Shown here in pieces: positions 34,741 to 43,244 of a stretch of 64,000 nt of DNA. The notes below the pieces were generated by a model, which worked only from the letters and a program-made list of their open reading frames with translations, was not told the origin of the DNA and ran no database searches. The DNA comes from an uncultured Chloroflexota bacterium. Lineage in GTDB: Bacteria > Chloroflexota > Anaerolineae > Aggregatilineales > Phototrophicaceae. Both the position numbers and the translations under genes were made by a program. Location of the stretch: contig CALJKV010000015.1 in NCBI GenBank assembly GCA_937974245.1, forward strand, positions 51,722-115,721. Reading direction: 5' to 3'. Every line of letters starts with the position of its first letter. The stretch's first letter is position 1.

Positions 34741-35735
34741 AGCGTCACCCTTTCCAGCAGATGATAGACGATGATGGTAATCAGCGCAGAGAACGGAAGT
34801 GTCAACAGCCAACCGGCCAGGATTTGCCGGACGATTCCCCAGCGAACTTTCTGGATACGGTCGGCACTGCCCGCCCCTAATATGGACGAAGTGACGACCT
34901 GCGCCCCGCTCACTGGCCCGCCTAAGATGCCTGCCACGAAAATAATGCCGGTCGACGTGAGTTGTGCGCCAAAGCCATGCACTGGGCGAATCCGGTAGAA
35001 CTTGCCCCCCAGTGTGTGGATTAAACGCCAGCCCCCAGTGAGTGTGCCGGCGCTGATGGCGAGGGCGCTCATAACGATCACCCATTCCGGTACGGCGAAG
35101 TGCGGCAGAATCCCGGTCGCCACCAGTCCCAGTGTCATCATGGCGATGATTTTCTGCCCATCATTGGCTCCAAACGAGATCGCCATAAACAACGCCACCA
35201 GGATTTGCCCCCGGTTGAACCAGCGGTTGATATGAGGATCAGCCCATTGCGATAAAAAATAAATCAGCCGCATCACCAGGAACGCGATCAATAGCCCCAG
35301 CACCGGGGAGAGAAATAACGCGGCCAGCACCTTAACCAGCCCGCCAAGCTGGATCGAATCCGCGCCAAACCCGGCCCAGCCCGCGCCTATGATGCCGCCA
35401 ATCAAAGATTGTGAAATACTGGAAGGAATGCGATTCCACAGGGTAAAACTGCTCCACAATATCGCACCCGCTAACGCAGCAATGACAACGCGGGGCGTAA
35501 TGGCCTGTGGACTGATAAAATCAACGGCGATGGTATTGGCAACAGCAACCCCCAGAGCGAACGGCCCAATGCCGATGCCGATGGCAGCCAGTAGTAAAGC
35601 TGGGCGCGGCGCTAATGCGCGCGACGAAATAATTGTCGCAACGACACTGGCCGAACCATGCAGACCATTCAGGTACCCGTAGGCTACCGATAGAAACAGA
35701 ATAATCGCAATTGATACGAGCACATTTACCGCCAC
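34737..35735 (-). CDS. PiT family inorganic phosphate transporter
   Basis: 332 residues, about ten membrane helices, GTG start. The C-terminal half retains SFGANDGQKIIAMMTLGLVA (PiT signature GANDxxK) and TLTGGWRLIHTLGGKFYRI. The N-terminal signature, normally NGxHDxxN, reads NGLHGSASVVAT, so the Asp and Asn are replaced. The partner DUF47 gene is translationally coupled. It should be a low-affinity phosphate (or metal-phosphate) symporter, with the caveat about the altered motif. Confidence 0.87.
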   Translation of the reverse strand: MAVNVLVSIAIILFLSVAYGYLNGLHGSASVVATIISSRALAPRPALLLAAIGIGIGPFALGVAVANTIAVDFISPQAITPRVVIAALAGAILWSSFTLWNRIPSSISQSLIGGIIGAGWAGFGADSIQLGGLVKVLAALFLSPVLGLLIAFLVMRLIYFLSQWADPHINRWFNRGQILVALFMAISFGANDGQKIIAMMTLGLVATGILPHFAVPEWVIVMSALAISAGTLTGGWRLIHTLGGKFYRIRPVHGFGAQLTSTGIIFVAGILGGPVSGAQVVTSSILGAGSADRIQKVRWGIVRQILAGWLLTLPFSALITIIVYHLLERVTL

Positions 35736-35777
35736 TTAAGTTTAAGATTATATTAAGAATACACGACATTCCTTAAT
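35736..35777 (-). promoter_or_regulatory. PiT promoter region with TATAAT and CTTAA repeats
   Basis: On the reverse strand a perfect TATAAT (35747-35752) lies among CTTAA words (TTAAG on the plus strand at 35736, 35742 and 35753; TTAAT at 35773). No good -35 stands at the right distance, which suits activator-dependent initiation. The start site would fall almost on the GTG codon. Confidence 0.4.
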
Positions 35778-35983
35778 ATATCAACCCCTGCTGGCGTGTT
35801 GGGTTTGTTCATTTTGTTCTATTCTGGTCTGACAAGGCCGGACACTGCGGAAAAGAGGAAACAAAAATCCCCACTCTATCGGAGAGGGGATTCAACAAAC
35901 TTGCGGTAGCCGGATTATGGCATCCTGTTCATTGTACTGGTTTACGATCCATCCGGCACAGTTTACTCAGGCGACTGAACTGC

Positions 35984-36820
35984 TTAGTACTTCCGCACCA
36001 GGGATTTATAGACGGGTGGCTGGCGGTTCTGGATGAACTGGAATTCTTCGCGGTACTTTCGCACTTCATCCAGGTCAATCCGGGCGACGGCGAAGCCTTC
36101 CAGGGGTGCGCCGGTTTCGGGGTCGGTTTCGCTGGCAAGCGAGGCGTGCACTTGCCCACGCGGGCCAACCACCATGCTCTCACCGCCGAAGTTGAGCGTC
36201 ACGTCCTCGCCAATGCGGTTGGCGGCGGCCATGAAGATCGAGTTTTCGTAAGCTCGGGCGCGAATATAGGTTTTCCACTCGTCAATGTGAGATGCTTCCC
36301 AGTTCGCCATCACACAGATGATTTCTGCGCCGTCCAACGCCAGGCTGCGGGCGACTTCCGGGAAAGCCAGGTCGTAGCCAACCATCAGGCCGATGTTGCC
36401 GATTTCAGTGGGGATAATGGGTAATTTGAAGCCCTCGCGGAAGGCCATCCGCTCTTCACCGCGCAGGTGGATTTTGTTGTAGACATCCAGCAGTTCACCG
36501 TCCGGCCCTACCAGTATCGCCGAATTATACAGCACACTTTCGACACGTTCTTTCGTCACCATGCCAAAGGCGATATAGATGCCGTATTCATTGGCTCGCT
36601 GTGCCAGCAGATTAATCGTCGGACCGGGGATACGTTGGGCGAGTTCGGTGAAGCGTACGCCCAACTCGTAGCCGCTCGTGATGAGTTCCGGGAATACAAT
36701 CAGGTCTACTTTTTGTTGCGAGGCAATCTTAGAAATGGTTTCGGTCATCTTGACCAGATTCTCTTCCGGTTCGCCCAGTTTGGGTCTCATCTGGACGGTT
36801 GCTACCGTGATTTCGCGCAT
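35984..36820 (-). CDS. Nitrilase superfamily (carbon-nitrogen hydrolase) homologue without the catalytic Cys
   Basis: 278 residues covering the full nitrilase fold. Glu45 (VFPELITSG) and Lys116 (YNKIHLRGEE) of the Glu-Lys-Cys triad are present. In the third motif, normally 'ICYDxxFPE', the sequence is MVGYDLAFPE: Gly148 (codon GGC) replaces Cys. The rest of the domain is well conserved (NWEASHIDEWKTYIRARAYEN in part). It is therefore probably not an amidase or nitrilase of the standard mechanism and may bind ligand or assemble as a regulator. No functional partner is obvious. Confidence 0.82.
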   Translation of the reverse strand: MREITVATVQMRPKLGEPEENLVKMTETISKIASQQKVDLIVFPELITSGYELGVRFTELAQRIPGPTINLLAQRANEYGIYIAFGMVTKERVESVLYNSAILVGPDGELLDVYNKIHLRGEERMAFREGFKLPIIPTEIGNIGLMVGYDLAFPEVARSLALDGAEIICVMANWEASHIDEWKTYIRARAYENSIFMAAANRIGEDVTLNFGGESMVVGPRGQVHASLASETDPETGAPLEGFAVARIDLDEVRKYREEFQFIQNRQPPVYKSLVRKY

Positions 36821-36994
36821 AAACGATCATCCTTTTACCAAGAGCCGATCTGCTATATAGGTTCATTGTACCCGCAACTGCGATTTTGCACGACCCACAG
36901 TTCGCACCAGACTGGTGTACAATAGACGCGAAACAGTCGCCAGCCCGGTAGGGAAGCGGCCTGCAAGGCACCAATGAAAACGAGGGGATAGAAC

Positions 36995-38062
36995 ATGCTG
37001 CGCACTTTTTTCCTGATCGTGTCCGCTTGCCTGATGGTGAGCATCGCTGCGGCCCAGACCGCCCCGACTCCGGTCACGATTGCGCCCGATGACCCGCGTC
37101 CGGCGGTATGTGCCGCGCCCGCGCTGCCAAATTTCACCGCGCATATCGTAGTCTCCGGCGATCGGTTGGTGGATTTGCTGGCGGGCACGCAGGGCTTCAG
37201 CCTGACCCAGATTGCGGCCCTCAACTGCCTGGATGACCCGGCTACACTGCCGGTAGGCGCGGTGATCTGGCTGCCACCATCGCGGACAGATCTCATCACC
37301 ACCGAGCTATTCGACGCTGACCCGGCCGCCGACACAGTGGAAATTATCAGCCTGGTCGCCAGCAGCCCGGAAACTAACAATGAGGCGGGTATTTCGTTTA
37401 CCTGGGAAGCCATTGGCACAGCGGCCTATTTTTATGCCTGCCCGCCTGATTCCACAGCGCCTTGCCCGCGTCCGACGGACGCCCGCCCCGTCCCACTGGC
37501 GTACACGACGCCGGTATTCAGCGGATTCCGCGCTGCCGGTATGGTGCGCTATCGTCTGGAAGTGGTGGATGGGGCAGCGCAGGCAAGCCAGGATGTGACG
37601 GTCAATATCACCTGTGCCCAGGCCATGCTCGCCGTGTATAGCGGCTACCAAACCTGCCCGGATGCCGCGCCACTTTATACCTCTGCCGCCTGGCAGTCGT
37701 TCGAGGGCGGGGTGATGATCTGGTGGTCGGATACGCTGCAAATCTGGGTACTCACGGAAAACGATCAACGGGTACGTATTTACGACGACACCTACCAGGA
37801 AGGCGACCCCGATCCGGCAGACTCGGCTCCCGAAGGATTCATCACGCCAGTACGCGGCTTTGGTAAATTGTGGTCGGCACTGGGTGGCGCAGAGTCCGGC
37901 CTGGGGTGGGCGCTCGCGGCGGAGACTGGCTACCAGGTTGCCCGCCAATCTGCCGGGGCAGTCTCGTATACGACCTACTTGCAAGGGCCGGATGCTGGCG
38001 TTTTTGCGATCACCTTTGTACCGGGGCAGGACGCCGGGTACTGGATAGCGGTAGAGAAGTGA
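36995..38062 (+). CDS. Secreted LysM-like domain protein of unknown function
   Basis: 355 residues; GAGGGGA precedes the ATG. A signal peptide (FFLIVSACLMVSIAAAQTA) is followed by a LysM-like segment (HIVVSGDRLVDLLAGT...IAALNCLDDPATLPVGAVIWLPP in part). An Ig-like middle part contains two Cys pairs, and a C-terminal stretch has GFGKLWSALGGAESGLGWALAAETGY (in part), a pattern seen in LGFP-like wall-associated repeats. It is probably exported and wall-bound. Followed 24 bases later by a TPR gene, so the two may form an operon. Confidence 0.7.
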   Translation: MLRTFFLIVSACLMVSIAAAQTAPTPVTIAPDDPRPAVCAAPALPNFTAHIVVSGDRLVDLLAGTQGFSLTQIAALNCLDDPATLPVGAVIWLPPSRTDLITTELFDADPAADTVEIISLVASSPETNNEAGISFTWEAIGTAAYFYACPPDSTAPCPRPTDARPVPLAYTTPVFSGFRAAGMVRYRLEVVDGAAQASQDVTVNITCAQAMLAVYSGYQTCPDAAPLYTSAAWQSFEGGVMIWWSDTLQIWVLTENDQRVRIYDDTYQEGDPDPADSAPEGFITPVRGFGKLWSALGGAESGLGWALAAETGYQVARQSAGAVSYTTYLQGPDAGVFAITFVPGQDAGYWIAVEK

Positions 38063-38085
38063 ATTAGATAGAAAGGACGCCCGGC

Positions 38086-38631
38086 ATGGCACGGATTACC
38101 CAACGGATAGGGTTTACCCGCTACGAGGCTGATGAGCATTATAAACTCGCGTTGGACGCCTACCGGAAGAACCGTTTTGATACAGCGATTACCCATATGG
38201 ATGACGCTATCATCCTGCTGCCCACCAAAGCGGAATACTACGCGACTCGCGGCTTTTTTTACCTGGAAGATGATGTCAAACATAAGGCGCTGGCCGATTT
38301 CGAAAAGGCGCTCAAAATCAACCGGTTAGAGATGCTGGCGCACTATGGGCGAGGGGTAATTGCCTACCAAGATGGCAACATGGACGAGGCGCTGGCCCAC
38401 TTTACCGACGCCTACAAAGCCGCACCCAATCGCCCGGAAACTCTGTATTACCTGGCGCTGGTGTATCACCGGCAGCGGAACAATGCTGTCGCCAAACAGT
38501 GGATGGAACAGGCCTTAGCCGTGTTTGAGGCTTCCGACGACCGTCGCAAGGGCGACGCTGCCCGCTGGTTGAAAGAGATTGAGCGGGCGTTAGAGACGCA
38601 GGCGCTGCCGGGACCGGGGAAAGCATTGTAG
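38086..38631 (+). CDS. Tetratricopeptide repeat protein
   Basis: 181 residues with AAGGA ahead of the ATG. Three to four TPR units can be read: ADEHYKLALDAYRKNRFDTAITHMDDAI (in part), AEYYATRGFFYLEDDVKHKALADFEKAL (in part), LAHYGRGVIAYQDGNMDEALAHF and ETLYYLALVYHRQRNNAVAKQWMEQAL (in part). Cytoplasmic, probably a protein-protein adaptor. Likely co-transcribed with the preceding secreted protein gene, but a shared role is only inferred. Confidence 0.82.
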   Translation: MARITQRIGFTRYEADEHYKLALDAYRKNRFDTAITHMDDAIILLPTKAEYYATRGFFYLEDDVKHKALADFEKALKINRLEMLAHYGRGVIAYQDGNMDEALAHFTDAYKAAPNRPETLYYLALVYHRQRNNAVAKQWMEQALAVFEASDDRRKGDAARWLKEIERALETQALPGPGKAL

Positions 38632-38877
38632 CGGGATGCTCTGCCTTAAAGACATGGGATGTAGCGGCACTGAGCGCCGTGATTGCCTTGCCGGGAATAG
38701 CATCAATGGCCTTTCTGATACAAACAGACGGGGGATCGCTCCGCCCGGTCACAGAAAAGGCCAGCGGGAGATTCCATCCCTTCACCACATTTTTCGCCGA
38801 TTCCGGACTCATCATCCCCGCCGGTTTGTGCTATCGTTATTCCGGTGAAACTTGCAATTCGGAAGGCGATACACTCT

Positions 38878-39816
38878 ATGACGGAAACCTACGTTGTGAC
38901 CGGGGGCGCGGGCTTCATCGGGTCGCATATCGCGGAACGCCTGCTCAACGACGGCCACCGGGTGCGCGTGGTGGATAACCTCGTGACCGGCAGCCGGAGC
39001 AACCTGGCGCATCTGCGCGGCGACCTGGAATTCTACGAGGTCAGCATCACCGACCAGGACGCGCTGCCCCCCATTTTTGCCAATGTGGATTACGTGTTTC
39101 ATCAGGCGGCGCTGCCCTCTGTCCCCCGCAGCATTGACGACCCGCTTACGACGCACCATACCGCCGCCACCGGCACGCTGAATGTGCTGATTGCGGCGCG
39201 GGATGCCGGGGTCAAGCGCGTGATTTATGCCGCGTCATCGTCAGCCTATGGCAATATTGCCGGGGACGCCAAAACCGAGGAGATGCCACCCCATCCACTT
39301 TCGCCCTATGCCGTTTCCAAGCTGGCCGGGGAGTTCTACTGCCAGTCGTTCTACCAGGTGTACGGGCTGGAAACCGTGTGCCTGCGTTATTTCAACGTGT
39401 TTGGCCCGCGCCAGGACCCGCTTTCACAGTACGCGGCAGTTATCCCCTTGTTTATTACGGCGATGCTGGACGGGCAACCGCCTACGATCTACGGTGACGG
39501 CCTGCAATCCCGTGATTTCACGTATATTGACAATGTAGTACACGGCAACCTGCTGGCGCTGCGTGCGCCGGGCGTGGGCGGAGAAATGCTCAACCTGGCA
39601 ACCGGCGGGCAGATCACGCTGCTCGACCTGATGAGTAAGCTCAACGCGCACTTAGGAACGGCCTTTGAACCGATCCATGCCGCTGCGCGTCCTGGTGATG
39701 TCAAGCACTCGCGCGCCGGAATTGAGAAGGCACAGCGACTTTTAGGCTATGAGCCCGTCGTGGATTTCGATGCAGGGCTGGCGCAAACGGTCACCTGGTA
39801 CCAGGGAATCGCGTAG
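38878..39816 (+). CDS. NAD-dependent sugar epimerase/dehydratase (UDP-glucose 4-epimerase-like)
   Basis: 312 residues from the ATG at 38878 (GGAAGG upstream). Short-chain extended family: YVVTGGAGFIGSHIAERLL (NAD-binding GxxGxxG), VFHQAALPSVPRSI, ASSSAYG, and the catalytic PYAVSKLAGE (YxxxK), then RYFNVFGPRQDP and YGDGLQSRDFTYIDNVV. Acts on a nucleotide sugar in the cytoplasm. A glycosyltransferase gene starts two bases after the stop, so it likely supplies the donor for that enzyme in surface glycan synthesis. Confidence 0.92.
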   Translation: MTETYVVTGGAGFIGSHIAERLLNDGHRVRVVDNLVTGSRSNLAHLRGDLEFYEVSITDQDALPPIFANVDYVFHQAALPSVPRSIDDPLTTHHTAATGTLNVLIAARDAGVKRVIYAASSSAYGNIAGDAKTEEMPPHPLSPYAVSKLAGEFYCQSFYQVYGLETVCLRYFNVFGPRQDPLSQYAAVIPLFITAMLDGQPPTIYGDGLQSRDFTYIDNVVHGNLLALRAPGVGGEMLNLATGGQITLLDLMSKLNAHLGTAFEPIHAAARPGDVKHSRAGIEKAQRLLGYEPVVDFDAGLAQTVTWYQGIA

Positions 39817-39818
39817 CT

Positions 39819-40943
39819 ATGCGCGTCGTACACGTCATTAAAGTGACCGGAATCGCCGGGGCGGAGCGCCATTTGCTCACGCTGCTGCCTGCTTTGCAGG
39901 AGCGCGGCGTTGAGGCGCATCTTGTGCCGCTGACCGAGCCGGACAACCCGGTGGCAGATTTTGTCAGTGCGCTGCAAGAACGAGAAGTCACAGTTCACCC
40001 GATGGTCATCCGGCATGACGCCGATATACGAATGACCTGGCGTTTGCGTGACCTGTTCCGCCAATCAGCGCCGGACATCGTCCATACGCACCTGCTGCAC
40101 GCCGATTTATACGGCATACCAGGGGCGAAACTGGCGGGCGTGCCGGTTATCGTGACGAGCCGCCACAACGACAACGCCTTTCGCCGCCGTTTCCCGGTGC
40201 GACCGATCAATCAAGGGCTGTGGCAGTTGGTAGATGCCGGGATCGCCATCTCGGAGTCAATCGCCCGCTTTGCGTGGGAAGTCGAAGGCGCACCAATCAA
40301 TAAAGTCCACCGGATTTACTACGGGATAGACTTTGACCCGCACGCCGTTGACCGGAGTGAATCCCGCCGGGCGCTGCGACATGACCTGGGACTCGCTTCA
40401 GAGACGCCCCTGGTCGGGATTGTGTGCCGGCTGGTGGAGCAAAAGGGTGTGGTCTACGGACTGCGGGCATTCCATAAGGTCGCCACTGAGTCAGCGGCGC
40501 ACCTGGTCATTGCCGGGGATGGTCCACTGCGGGCCGCGCTGGAAGCCGAAGCACGAACGCTCGGCATTGCGGAGCGGGTTCACTTCCTCGGTTGGCGCAA
40601 GGATGTGCCGCATTTGATGGCTGCGCTCGATGTATTCCTGCTGCCCAGCCTGTGGGAAGGGTTCGGCCTCGTGCTGCTGGAAGCGATGGCCCAGCAAACC
40701 CCGATTGTCGCCAGCGCCGTGAGTGCTATCCCGGAAATCGTCATTGACGGTCAGACCGGCTTGCTCGCCCCGCCGCGTGACATGGATGCCCTGGCCGGGG
40801 CACTGCGCACGCTGCTCGACGACATACCTTTAGCGCGGCACCTGGGACTGATGGGACAGGAACGCCTCGAAGCGACCTTCGCTGCCGAGGCAATGATAGA
40901 GGCGACACACGGGCTGTACTGTGATTTGCTGAAAAATCGCTAA
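39819..40943 (+). CDS. Family 4 glycosyltransferase
   Basis: 374 residues, GT-B fold. The N-terminal part has VTGIAGAERHLLTLLPAL and DIVHTHLLHADLYG. The C-terminal GT4 domain has PLVGIVCRLVEQKGV, HLVIAGDGPLR, RVHFLGWRKDVP, VFLLPSLWEGFGLVLLEAMA (E-x7-E) and TGLLAPPRDMDALA. It transfers a sugar from a nucleotide donor, presumably in polysaccharide or glycolipid assembly with the adjacent epimerase. Acceptor unknown. Confidence 0.9.
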   Translation: MRVVHVIKVTGIAGAERHLLTLLPALQERGVEAHLVPLTEPDNPVADFVSALQEREVTVHPMVIRHDADIRMTWRLRDLFRQSAPDIVHTHLLHADLYGIPGAKLAGVPVIVTSRHNDNAFRRRFPVRPINQGLWQLVDAGIAISESIARFAWEVEGAPINKVHRIYYGIDFDPHAVDRSESRRALRHDLGLASETPLVGIVCRLVEQKGVVYGLRAFHKVATESAAHLVIAGDGPLRAALEAEARTLGIAERVHFLGWRKDVPHLMAALDVFLLPSLWEGFGLVLLEAMAQQTPIVASAVSAIPEIVIDGQTGLLAPPRDMDALAGALRTLLDDIPLARHLGLMGQERLEATFAAEAMIEATHGLYCDLLKNR

Positions 40944-40969
40944 TTTCCTTCTTATAAAAACAAAAGAAT

Positions 40970-41020
40970 TCTCCTGTATACTATAGTTTCCACTATTTAT
41001 ATGTACCCATATACAGGAGA
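40970..41020 (+). promoter_or_regulatory. Hairpin sequestering the nhaA ribosome binding site
   Basis: TCTCCTGTATA (40970-40980) is the perfect reverse complement of TATACAGGAGA (41010-41020), and the second arm contains the AGGAG ribosome binding site of nhaA (ATG at 41024). The 29-base loop holds a smaller ATAGT/ACTAT hairpin (40983-40987, 40992-40996). If transcribed in full, the stem would block translation unless opened. A TATACT at 40977 could instead be a -10 box. Confidence 0.5.
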
Positions 41021-41023
41021 TTC

Positions 41024-42352
41024 ATGAACACGACAGCACCTAAACCCACAACGGTACTGCCTATTCTGCGCCCTTTCCAACGTTTCTTTCAAGCCGAAGC
41101 CTCCAGCGGTATTCTGCTGCTGGCCTTCACCGTTATCGCGCTCATCTGGGCGAACTCGCCCTGGGCAGCATCCTACGAAAGCCTGTGGCAGACACCCGTC
41201 ACCATCGGCGGCGGCATACTATCGCTCACCAAGCCATTGATCTTATGGATCAACGATGGCCTGATGGCGATTTTCTTCTTTCTGGTCGGCCTCGAAATCA
41301 AGCGCGAAATCCTGGTGGGCGAACTGGCCTCGTTCCGGCGGGCGGCGCTGCCGGTTATCGCGGCGCTAGGCGGCCTGCTCACCCCGGCGCTGATCTACAC
41401 TTTGCTGAATGCCGGGCAGGAAAGCGCGGTAGGCTGGGGAATCCCCATCGCTACCGATATTGCCTTCGCCCTGGGAATTATGGCGCTCCTGGGAGACCGT
41501 GTACCGACCTCGCTCAAAATCTTCCTGACTGCACTGGCGATTGTGGATGACCTCAGTGCGGTGCTGGTGATTGCCCTGTTCTATACGGCGGAAATCGCCT
41601 GGGTAAGTTTACTGGTCGGTTTCATCGCGTTGGGGATTTTGTTCCTGCTCAACCGTCTGGGCGTTCATAATACCCTGATTTACGTCGTTTTAGGTGTCGT
41701 TGTCTGGGTCGCGTTCCTGAAATCCGGCGTTCATGCTACTATCGCCGGGGTACTGTTGGCGCTCACGATTCCGGCTCGTACGCATCTGAACCCCGCTAAT
41801 TTCATCCGCGACAGCCGGGGACTGCTCGACAAATTTGAACATGCTGGTGATAACGGCAACGGCGAAAGCGTTCTGGTGAACGAAACCCGTCAGGCTGCCA
41901 TCCACGCCCTGGAAGCAGCAGCGGGACAGGTACAGGCACCCTTGCAGCGCATCGAGCATAATCTTGTCCCCTGGGTCGCCTTCTTCATCATGCCGGTTTT
42001 CGCGCTGGCGAATGCCGGTGTCGCTCTGACCGGGGATATTGGGGCGACGGTATCGCAGCCGGTCACACTGGGGGTGATCTTCGGGCTGGTAATCGGCAAG
42101 CCGTTGGGCATCACCCTGTTTTCCTGGCTGGCAGTGCGCTTTGGTCTGGCGGATAAGCCGGCGGATGTCACCTGGGGGCAATTGCACGCCGTCGGCTGGT
42201 TGGCTGGAGTAGGCTTCACGATGTCGCTGTTTATTGCCGGGTTGGCTTTTGGCGGAATGGCACTGCTGCCGCTGGCAAAAACCGGGATTCTCATTGCATC
42301 GCTCATCGCCGGGATGATCGGTTTTGTCCTGCTGCGCCGCCAACTGGCCTAA
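41024..42352 (+). CDS. nhaA: Na+/H+ antiporter NhaA
   Basis: 442 residues, about 12 membrane helices. Family hallmarks are FFQAEASSGILLLAFTVIALIWANSP (in part), DGLMAIFFFLVGLEIKREIL, GIPIATDIAFALGIMALLG and LTALAIVDDLSAVLVIALFYT (in part). The Asp of ATDIAFA and the Asp pair of VDDL correspond to E. coli Asp133 and Asp163-164, which bind and exchange Na+ or Li+ for protons. The C-terminal half includes an extended loop near 41830-41940 compared with E. coli NhaA (388 residues). It sets pH and sodium tolerance. Its ribosome binding site lies in a hairpin. Confidence 0.95.
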   Translation: MNTTAPKPTTVLPILRPFQRFFQAEASSGILLLAFTVIALIWANSPWAASYESLWQTPVTIGGGILSLTKPLILWINDGLMAIFFFLVGLEIKREILVGELASFRRAALPVIAALGGLLTPALIYTLLNAGQESAVGWGIPIATDIAFALGIMALLGDRVPTSLKIFLTALAIVDDLSAVLVIALFYTAEIAWVSLLVGFIALGILFLLNRLGVHNTLIYVVLGVVVWVAFLKSGVHATIAGVLLALTIPARTHLNPANFIRDSRGLLDKFEHAGDNGNGESVLVNETRQAAIHALEAAAGQVQAPLQRIEHNLVPWVAFFIMPVFALANAGVALTGDIGATVSQPVTLGVIFGLVIGKPLGITLFSWLAVRFGLADKPADVTWGQLHAVGWLAGVGFTMSLFIAGLAFGGMALLPLAKTGILIASLIAGMIGFVLLRRQLA

Positions 42353-42437
42353 CCATCGCTGACTTCCAGTGTGGACGCCGCCCCGGTCATTGACTACAAT
42401 GCGGGAGCGCATCATCAAGTCGCTGGCGGAGTCAGAC

Positions 42438-42938
42438 ATGGATAACCATTCAATCGAGAGCGTGATTCAGGACGAGCTGGAACTGGTCGCGGCGATCAAG
42501 CAGACCTCAAACCGGTTGGCGCTGCCGGTGGTGCTGGTGCTGGTGAAGACGCTGGCGCTGCCACTGCTGGTCTTCATGCTGCTGGGTCTGGTCGGAGTGT
42601 TTGCCCGTCAGTACGTAAACAACGCCTTCCAGGATTCATTTCTCAGCTTTACGACCACGCTCTCCAGCTATATCGTCCTGCTGGGCGGCACATGGTACAC
42701 TTTGCGCTGGTCAGATCGGCGCTTTGGTGGGGCAGGTCTCATCAAAGGGCTGGGGAGTGTGCTGAGACAGGTCGCCCGCCTCGAAACGGCTATTGAGAGG
42801 GCGAAAGCCGCTGGCGATACCGACCCGGCCACTGCCGAAAGATTATCCAGTATGGCCTATGCAGCCTGGGAGCATTACACCGGCGTGATGCAGGCCGCCG
42901 GATTTTCGGTCGACTCTACCGCCCCACCCGAAGCATAG
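42438..42938 (+). CDS. Membrane protein of unknown function
   Basis: 166 residues from an ATG with GGAG six bases upstream; other in-frame starts lie at 42399 and 42369. Two membrane helices (LPVVLVLVKTLALPLLVFMLLGLVGVFA in part, about 30-57, and SFLSFTTTLSSYIVLLGGTWYTL in part). A C-terminal helical cytoplasmic part follows (LRQVARLETAIERAKAAGD). I do not recognise the family. It lies 85 bases after nhaA and may be part of its transcript. Confidence 0.65.
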   Translation: MDNHSIESVIQDELELVAAIKQTSNRLALPVVLVLVKTLALPLLVFMLLGLVGVFARQYVNNAFQDSFLSFTTTLSSYIVLLGGTWYTLRWSDRRFGGAGLIKGLGSVLRQVARLETAIERAKAAGDTDPATAERLSSMAYAAWEHYTGVMQAAGFSVDSTAPPEA

Positions 42939-43244
42939 CAAAACGGGGTGGTTGTTCTCCCTCGCAAAATAAACTATTCCAATTCAAACGCCCGTGTGGT
43001 TCAGCCTATGAATCCCACACGGGTGTTTGTGTTTCATCCCTGGAAAGATGAACATTACGGATTTCAAACGTAATTTTCGGATTGGGTAAACCAATCTTAA
43101 GTAATGAACCGTAATTTACGCCCTACAATGAATTTGTGAAGTTCTGCGCAGGTAAATCTGGGATAAACCGGCATAATGTGTCAGAAATTCCAAGAAAAGT
43201 CTACCACACATAAGAATACTGCTTATCTGAAAGGGCAGATCAAG
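42939..43244. other. Intergenic region before the signalling operon
   Basis: Holds a terminator (42986-43028) and, beyond it, nested inverted repeats: ATTACGG (43054-43060) with CCGTAAT (43109-43115), and inside them GATTGG-GTAAA-CCAATC (43080-43096). These may belong to the promoter or leader of the operon. No convincing -35/-10 pair was found. Confidence 0.4.
42986..43034 (+). terminator. Terminator upstream of the signalling operon
   Basis: A 14-bp stem (42986-42999 with 43015-43028, one G-U pair) with a 15-base loop, followed by a GTGTTT tract. Ends the nhaA/membrane protein transcript. Confidence 0.8.

Noticed and set aside
34741..35085. N-terminal extension of the DUF47 frame into the PiT gene
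   Set aside because: It overlaps the well-conserved PiT sequence in another frame; the ATG at 34740 overlapping the PiT stop gives the normal DUF47 length.
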